Positions 1 through 3,631 of a DNA stretch of 6,495 bases are shown here, in pieces. Origin of the DNA: Anaerolineae bacterium (GTDB lineage: Bacteria; Chloroflexota; Anaerolineae; JAAYZQ01); NCBI GenBank assembly GCA_016929795.1, contig JAFGIA010000094.1, positions 1-6,495 of the forward strand, written 5' to 3'. Position 1 is the first letter of the stretch; each line of letters begins with the position of its first letter. The notes under the pieces are model-generated. The model was not told the DNA's origin, did no database searches, and worked only from the letters and a program-made list of their open reading frames with translations. Both the position numbers and the translations under genes were made by a program.

Positions 1-66
1 CTTAGGGTTGGTATTGGAACGGACATTTCGCAGAGACGGATCAACATCAGAAACGGTCTTGGGCAT
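1..66 (-). CDS. Possible 5' end of a minus-strand gene leaving the window at the left edge
   Basis: On the minus strand an ATG at 66-64 opens a frame of 22 codons (MPKTVSDVDP...) that runs to the window edge without a stop. It is preceded by a purine-rich stretch, AGAAGGGAGGG, that could serve as a ribosome binding site, although its spacing is short. Further upstream on the same strand a TACAAT hexamer (129-124) could be a -10 box, but no convincing -35 lies at the right distance. The piece is too short to identify a family. Two + strand frames are also open here and end in TGA at 77-79 and 88-90, so the coding strand is not settled. The base composition is less GC-rich than the kinase genes downstream. 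Confidence 0.3.
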   Translation of the reverse strand, partial: MPKTVSDVDPSLRNVRSNTNPK

Positions 67-82
67 CCCTCCCTTCTGAGCA

Positions 83-112
83 GCCTCTGAGGCGAGTTCG
101 CCAGGGCTTTTT
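83..112 (+). terminator. Weak intrinsic-terminator-like hairpin with T5 tract
   Basis: GCCTCTG (83-89) can pair with CAGGGC (102-107) with one bulged base, and TTTTT follows at 108-112. Inside and overlapping are two short perfect palindromes, GCCTC-T-GAGGC (83-93) and GGCGA-GT-TCGCC (91-102). A + strand terminator would imply a + strand gene ending upstream, for example at the TGA at 88-90. If the left-edge gene is instead on the minus strand, these palindromes lie in its leader and could be protein-binding sites. The stem is imperfect and the function is uncertain. Confidence 0.25.
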
Positions 113-429
113 CATTACTCAACATTGTATACGCTCGGCGCGATCGAGTCTGTCGGCGAAGGTCTGATCCCTTGGTAGGCGGCAGGCTAACTCGCCTGTC
201 GGTGTTTGTCCTACTACACGCGTGCGGCAGGAAGGGAGGCATGGGCGAGCGACCGGTCAGAGCACAAGGATCTCAACGGCCAGAGCGACGTCGCCGCCCT
301 GCGCGCGCTCGGGAGGGAGTAGCTCACAACCTACTCAAGCCAACATGGCCGCTTCGCGGAGGAGCTTCCACTCCCGCTTTCGCCACACAGGCAGGGAGAG
401 GTCATCCGGTTCAATCTCCCACGCTCGGA
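113..429. other. About 317 bases with no supported gene
   Basis: Several frames are open here by chance in GC-rich DNA (172-603 and 222-635 on +, 331-663 on -). None yields a recognisable domain, a good ribosome site or a credible start. One + frame (191-433) reads in a fairly protein-like way, with DLNGQSDVAALRALGRE before an internal TAG at 320-322 and EVIRFNLPRSD before TGA at 431-433. It could be a decayed coding remnant, but no family is recognised. A small inverted repeat, AGTAG...CTACT, lies at 318-335. No RNA gene or mobile-element end is visible. Confidence 0.5.
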
Positions 430-458
430 TTGACGGCATTTGCGGAAAAGTGTATAAT
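430..458 (+). promoter_or_regulatory. Sigma-70-type promoter of the kinase cluster
   Basis: TTGACG (430-435) matches the -35 consensus at five of six positions. It is followed by exactly 17 nt and a perfect TATAAT -10 box (453-458). Transcription would start around 465-466. This is the best promoter in the window. It sits on the strand of all three downstream genes, and the short or overlapping gaps between those genes suggest one transcript. The TTG at 470 falls almost at the predicted transcript start, which argues against using it as the start codon of the first kinase. Confidence 0.75.
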
Positions 459-466
459 GGTCATTA
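455..466. promoter_or_regulatory. Operator-like palindrome over the -10 box and transcription start
   Basis: TAATG-GT-CATTA is a perfect 5+5 bp inverted repeat that overlaps the last four bases of the -10 box and reaches the predicted +1. A dimeric regulator bound here would block initiation. The arms are short and AT-rich, and part of the symmetry is forced by the -10 consensus, so it may be coincidental. Confidence 0.28.
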
Positions 467-631
467 CTATTGCACCTGCGTGGGCTGCACGAGACTTTCC
501 AAAAGGGACAGGCAGCGCCTCGGCGAGGTTCTGGCTCTCGGGATTTCTTACAGCATGCGTCAGGTGCGCTACCACGGTCACAGGCCGCCACAAGCGTACG
601 TAAAAGCAGAGATGGTTGTGACGTGCGGGAC
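465..631 (+). other. Predicted 5' leader of the cluster mRNA
   Basis: About 165 nt separate the predicted transcription start from the GTG chosen for the first kinase. The leader holds a short GC hairpin (CCTCG-G-CGAGG, 518-528) with no T-tract. Near its end lies a seven-codon frame, ATG 613 to TGA 633-635 (MVVTCGT), whose stop overlaps the GTG start at 632. The frame of the kinase also continues upstream through this stretch to a TTG at 470, but that part has no recognisable domain content. No known riboswitch is recognised. Confidence 0.4.
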
Positions 632-2362
632 GTGAAAAACGATCCAGAGAATGCATCTGACACTCGTGATCCGTTCGAAGGTCTGCGTCGCCGGGCCGAG
701 GACGCGCTCGAGGGCGAGCCGAACGAGCTGGCAGGTTATTCGCAGCGCGATCTGGCAGAGTTGGTGCACGACTTGCGCGTTCACCAGGTCGAGCTGGAAC
801 TGCAGAATCTGGCGCTGCGCGAAACTCAGCACGAGCTGGCGCTCACTCGTGACGAGTATGCCGAGCTGTACGACCAGGCGCCCGTCGGCTATGTGAGTGT
901 CGATGCGGACGGATTGATCACCCGCGCAAACGCGACAGCAAGCCAGATGTTGAGCTCGGACCTCAACGGATTGCCGGGCCGCTCGTTCCATCGCCACGTC
1001 GCACGCCAGGATCAGGATGCCTATCACCTATTCGTGGTGCGCCTGCTGCGCTCCGGGAAACAGGAGACGACAGAGCTGACGCTGCGGCGCGCAGATTCAA
1101 GCGAGTTCCGTGCCCGCGTCGACGGCGTGGCGGCAGGTGACAACAGTGGCCGGTGGCGTGCCGTACTCAACGACGTCACTGCCGAGCGTGCCGCCCAGGA
1201 GGAGCTGCTCCGCCGCACGGAGGAGCTGGAAGTGCTCAACCGCACCAACCGCGCACTGGCCGGCAGCGTCGAGATGGCAGCAGTACTCGGTACCGCCCTC
1301 GATGCGCTGCGCGAGATGCTCGGTGTGCCGGGGGCTGCAGCGTGGCTTGGAGATGGCGTGGGCGGCGAGGCCGCCATGCACCTTGCCTGCAACCGGTTTG
1401 GTGGTCCCGAGGCGCTGCCTTTCAGAGACGTGGAGATCGAGATAGGGGAGAGGTTGGCCCGCCAGGCGATCGAGGCAGGCCGCACGATAGCTGTCACCGA
1501 TGTGCGAGCGACCGGGCACAGCCACACCGAGATGGCGAGGGAACGCGACGGGCGGGTGGGTGGGGTGTTGTCGGTCCTGCTCCGGGCAGAGAGCGCGCCG
1601 GCCTGCGTGCTGCAGGTGATGGACGCCCAACCACGCGCCTTTGATGCCAGGGAACAGGCACTTGCCGAATCGATTGGCGCTGCGACTGCCATCGCGATGG
1701 AGCGGGCGCAACTCTACGATCGAGCGCGTCTCGATGCCGACGTGCGCGCCACGCTGCTGCGCGAGGTCAACCACCGCGTCAAGAATAACCTGTCGGCGAT
1801 CCTCGGCCTGATCTTTGCCGAAAAGCGGCGATACGGCCAGGGCGCTGAGCGAAACACGGACGAGGTGTTGAACGCCCTGGCGAGCCGTGTCGCCAGCATG
1901 GCGACGGTGCACACGATCCTGTCTGCGGGTGGGTGGCAGCCTCTAAACGTTGGCAAGCTGGCAAGCGAGGTGATCAGGGCGACGGCGGCAGGCGCCCAAG
2001 AGATGGACGATGTCGCGCTAGAGATCACGCCCACGCGCGTGCGCGTGACCCCCGCGCAAGCCCACCATCTGTCGCTCGTCCTGTGCGAGCTGATGAGAAA
2101 CACGGCCAAGCACGGACGCGGCACCGGCAAGGCGCGCGTCCATCTCCACGCAAAAGCCGACGACAAGCACATACGGCTGGTATATCGTGATCGCGGGCCG
2201 GGCTATCCGCCCGCCGTCCTGGAGGGCAGAGGTTGGTCGGTGGGCCTGTGGCTGATAGACAACATCACGTGCGCCAACTTGCGTGGCGAGTGGACAATGA
2301 CCAATGACGATGGGGCAGTGACCGAGCTGCGTTTTCCCCTCGTCGCAGAGGTGAACGGGTGA
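632..2362 (+). CDS. Soluble PAS-GAF sensor histidine kinase, HisKA_2 type
   Basis: This 576-residue protein is predicted to autophosphorylate on histidine in response to a cytoplasmic signal and pass the phosphate to a receiver domain. In order it shows an N-terminal coiled coil (about 37-76, with LRVHQVELELQN, a common lead-in to PAS domains), a PAS domain (77-185, starting near APVGYVSVDADG), a short coiled linker, a GAF domain (about 210-355) and a HisKA_2 dimerisation box, REVNHRVKNNL, with phospho-acceptor His381. The HATPase domain follows, with N box CELMRNTAKHG (Glu486, Asn490), D box DRGPG (Asp520) and glycine box SVGLWLI. No membrane segment is seen, and the GAF lacks an evident bilin-attachment Cys-His pair. 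GTG 632 is chosen because conserved sequence begins just after it. No strong ribosome site precedes it; GTG 623 is an alternative and TTG 470 is unlikely. The gene overlaps the next by 4 nt, so the REC-kinase is its likely partner. The type of kinase is clear; its signal is unknown. Confidence 0.9.
   Translation: MKNDPENASDTRDPFEGLRRRAEDALEGEPNELAGYSQRDLAELVHDLRVHQVELELQNLALRETQHELALTRDEYAELYDQAPVGYVSVDADGLITRANATASQMLSSDLNGLPGRSFHRHVARQDQDAYHLFVVRLLRSGKQETTELTLRRADSSEFRARVDGVAAGDNSGRWRAVLNDVTAERAAQEELLRRTEELEVLNRTNRALAGSVEMAAVLGTALDALREMLGVPGAAAWLGDGVGGEAAMHLACNRFGGPEALPFRDVEIEIGERLARQAIEAGRTIAVTDVRATGHSHTEMARERDGRVGGVLSVLLRAESAPACVLQVMDAQPRAFDAREQALAESIGAATAIAMERAQLYDRARLDADVRATLLREVNHRVKNNLSAILGLIFAEKRRYGQGAERNTDEVLNALASRVASMATVHTILSAGGWQPLNVGKLASEVIRATAAGAQEMDDVALEITPTRVRVTPAQAHHLSLVLCELMRNTAKHGRGTGKARVHLHAKADDKHIRLVYRDRGPGYPPAVLEGRGWSVGLWLIDNITCANLRGEWTMTNDDGAVTELRFPLVAEVNG
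2348..2353 (+). promoter_or_regulatory. Ribosome binding site for the REC-kinase
   Basis: GAGGTG lies within the end of the upstream kinase gene, 5 nt before GTG 2359. This supports the overlapping GTG start (GTGA with the upstream stop) and translational coupling. A second candidate, GAGG at 2361-2364, lies 9 nt before ATG 2374, so a start five codons later remains possible. Confidence 0.55.
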
Positions 2363-3543
2363 GGATAGAGTGGATGCTTGAGACACAAGAACGAATTCTG
2401 ATCGTCGAGGACGACGCGTTGGTGGCCGAGATGATCCAGGAGTGGGTCGAGCGCGAGGGCTATGCGGTTGCAGGCGTTGTGTACGACGGCCGGGATGCTG
2501 TTGACGCGGTGGAGCGGCTCAAGCCTGACATCGTAGTGATGGACCTGCAGATGCCCGAGATGGACGGGGTTGAGGCGACGCGCCGTATCCAGGAGGCGCA
2601 CCCGACGCCGGTCGTCGTGCTCACGGCTCACGACGACGTGGAGCTTGCGGAGCAGGCAGCCAGGGTCGGTGCGGCCGCCTACCTGGTCAAGCCGTCGAGC
2701 GGGCGCGAGCTGTCGCGGACGATTGCGTTCGCACGCAGCAGCTTTGTCGAGGAAATGGTGATGCGCGATCTGATCGCCGACCTGACGGAGCAGGTCGAGG
2801 ACCTGGGCACCTTCACCCACATGGTCGCCCACGACTTGCTCAATGCAGTCACCCCCGTGGTGGGCATTGCGGAGCTCTTGAGGGCGGACCTGGAGTCGAC
2901 GCCGCTGCACGGGGCCAGGCAGCAGCTCGACATGATCACCCGCACGGGACGACGATTGCGGCGCATGATCGACGATCTGCTCATGTTTGCCGAGGTGCGC
3001 GAGCGGGATCTGTCACTCACCCGCTTTGAGATGTGCGCTCCGTTCAACGAAGCACGGGAGCGGCTCTCGCCTTTGATGCATGAGCTCGACGGCGAGATCA
3101 TTGCCCCCGAATCGTGGCCGGTGGCGCTCGGCTACGGACCGTGGGTGGTGGAGGTGTGGGTCAACTATTTGAGCAATGCGCTCAAGTATGGCGGCCGGCC
3201 CCCGCGGATCGAGGCGGGCTACACGGAGCAGCATGCAGCGGCTGACCCGGGCGCGAGAGCTGGCATGGAGCCCGGCATCGATCGCGGTCCGGGTGCCCAG
3301 CGCACGGCCACTTCCAGCATCCGCTTCTACGTGCGGGACAATGGACCTGGCCTGACCGTCGATGAGCAGGCACAGCTTTTTGCACCCTTTGTGCAGCTTC
3401 GCCCGACGCAGGCGGATGGCCATGGCCTCGGCCTGTCGATCGTGCACCGCATCGTCGACAAGCTGGGCGGCGACGTGGGCGTCGAAAGCCAGGTGGGGCA
3501 CGGCAGCACCTTCTGGTTCACGCTGCCGGCGGCTATGGATTGA
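2359..3543 (+). CDS. Receiver domain fused to a histidine kinase (REC-HisKA-HATPase)
   Basis: This 394-residue soluble hybrid places the receiver before the kinase. REC spans about 12-128: acidic pair in LIVEDD, phospho-acceptor Asp62 in VVMDLQMPEMDG, Thr89 in VVLTA, and Lys111 in YLVKPS. The HisKA box follows almost directly (THMVAHDLLNAV, His158), with no PAS or GAF between. The HATPase domain has N box VNYLSNALKYGG (Asn273), D box RDNGPGL (Asp327), F box LFAPFV and glycine box GHGLGLS (354-360), so all kinase motifs are present. Between two ATPase strands there is a Gly/Ala/Pro-rich stretch (about 287-320) longer than expected for the family. It has no output DNA-binding domain, so the output is probably phosphotransfer or protein interaction. 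The 4-nt overlap with the upstream kinase suggests that kinase phosphorylates Asp62 and thereby tunes this one. GTG 2359 is preferred for its ribosome site; ATG 2374 would remove five residues. Confidence 0.9.
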   Translation: MRIEWMLETQERILIVEDDALVAEMIQEWVEREGYAVAGVVYDGRDAVDAVERLKPDIVVMDLQMPEMDGVEATRRIQEAHPTPVVVLTAHDDVELAEQAARVGAAAYLVKPSSGRELSRTIAFARSSFVEEMVMRDLIADLTEQVEDLGTFTHMVAHDLLNAVTPVVGIAELLRADLESTPLHGARQQLDMITRTGRRLRRMIDDLLMFAEVRERDLSLTRFEMCAPFNEARERLSPLMHELDGEIIAPESWPVALGYGPWVVEVWVNYLSNALKYGGRPPRIEAGYTEQHAAADPGARAGMEPGIDRGPGAQRTATSSIRFYVRDNGPGLTVDEQAQLFAPFVQLRPTQADGHGLGLSIVHRIVDKLGGDVGVESQVGHGSTFWFTLPAAMD

Positions 3544-3545
3544 GG

Positions 3546-3566
3546 TATCGCGTCCAGTGCGCGATA
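3546..3566 (+). repeat. Perfect 7-bp hairpin just after the REC-kinase stop codon
   Basis: TATCGCG (3546-3552) and CGCGATA (3560-3566) are perfect inverted copies around a 7-nt loop, starting 3 nt after the TGA. A purine run (AAGGGGTAGGG), not a T-tract, follows, so it does not look like an intrinsic terminator. It could stabilise or mark a processing point in the mRNA, or modulate translation of the CheB-CheR gene. One candidate start for that gene, GTG 3557-3559, lies in the loop. Confidence 0.5.
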
Positions 3567-3620
3567 AAGGGGTAGGGCAGACCAAGACTCGGCGCATCGC
3601 GCCCGCATCGTCGCATGAAG

Positions 3621-3625
3621 AGAGG
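3621..3625 (+). promoter_or_regulatory. Ribosome binding site for the CheB-CheR fusion
   Basis: AGAGG (running into GGG) lies 6 nt before TTG 3632. This is why TTG 3632 is preferred. The other in-frame candidate, GTG 3557, has GAGG at 3542-3545 at a longer distance of 11 nt, and it falls in the loop of the 3546-3566 hairpin. Confidence 0.45.
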
Positions 3626-3631
3626 GGCGAC

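Noticed and set aside
470..631. N-terminal extension of the first kinase from TTG 470
   Set aside because: The TTG lies within about 5 nt of the predicted transcript start, and the extra 54 residues have no domain content.
172..635. Two overlapping + strand frames of about 140 codons in the upstream region
   Set aside because: Arg/Ala-rich with no recognised motif or good ribosome site, and they read through the strong promoter at 430-458.
1259..1700. GAF domain as a bilin-binding photoreceptor
   Set aside because: No Cys-His pair or other phytochrome-like signature is visible; the ligand is unknown.
1097..1912. Minus-strand open frame of 271 codons opposite the first kinase
   Set aside because: Opposite a confidently identified PAS-GAF-HisKA_2 gene; composition rich in Arg, Ala and His, with no domain signature.
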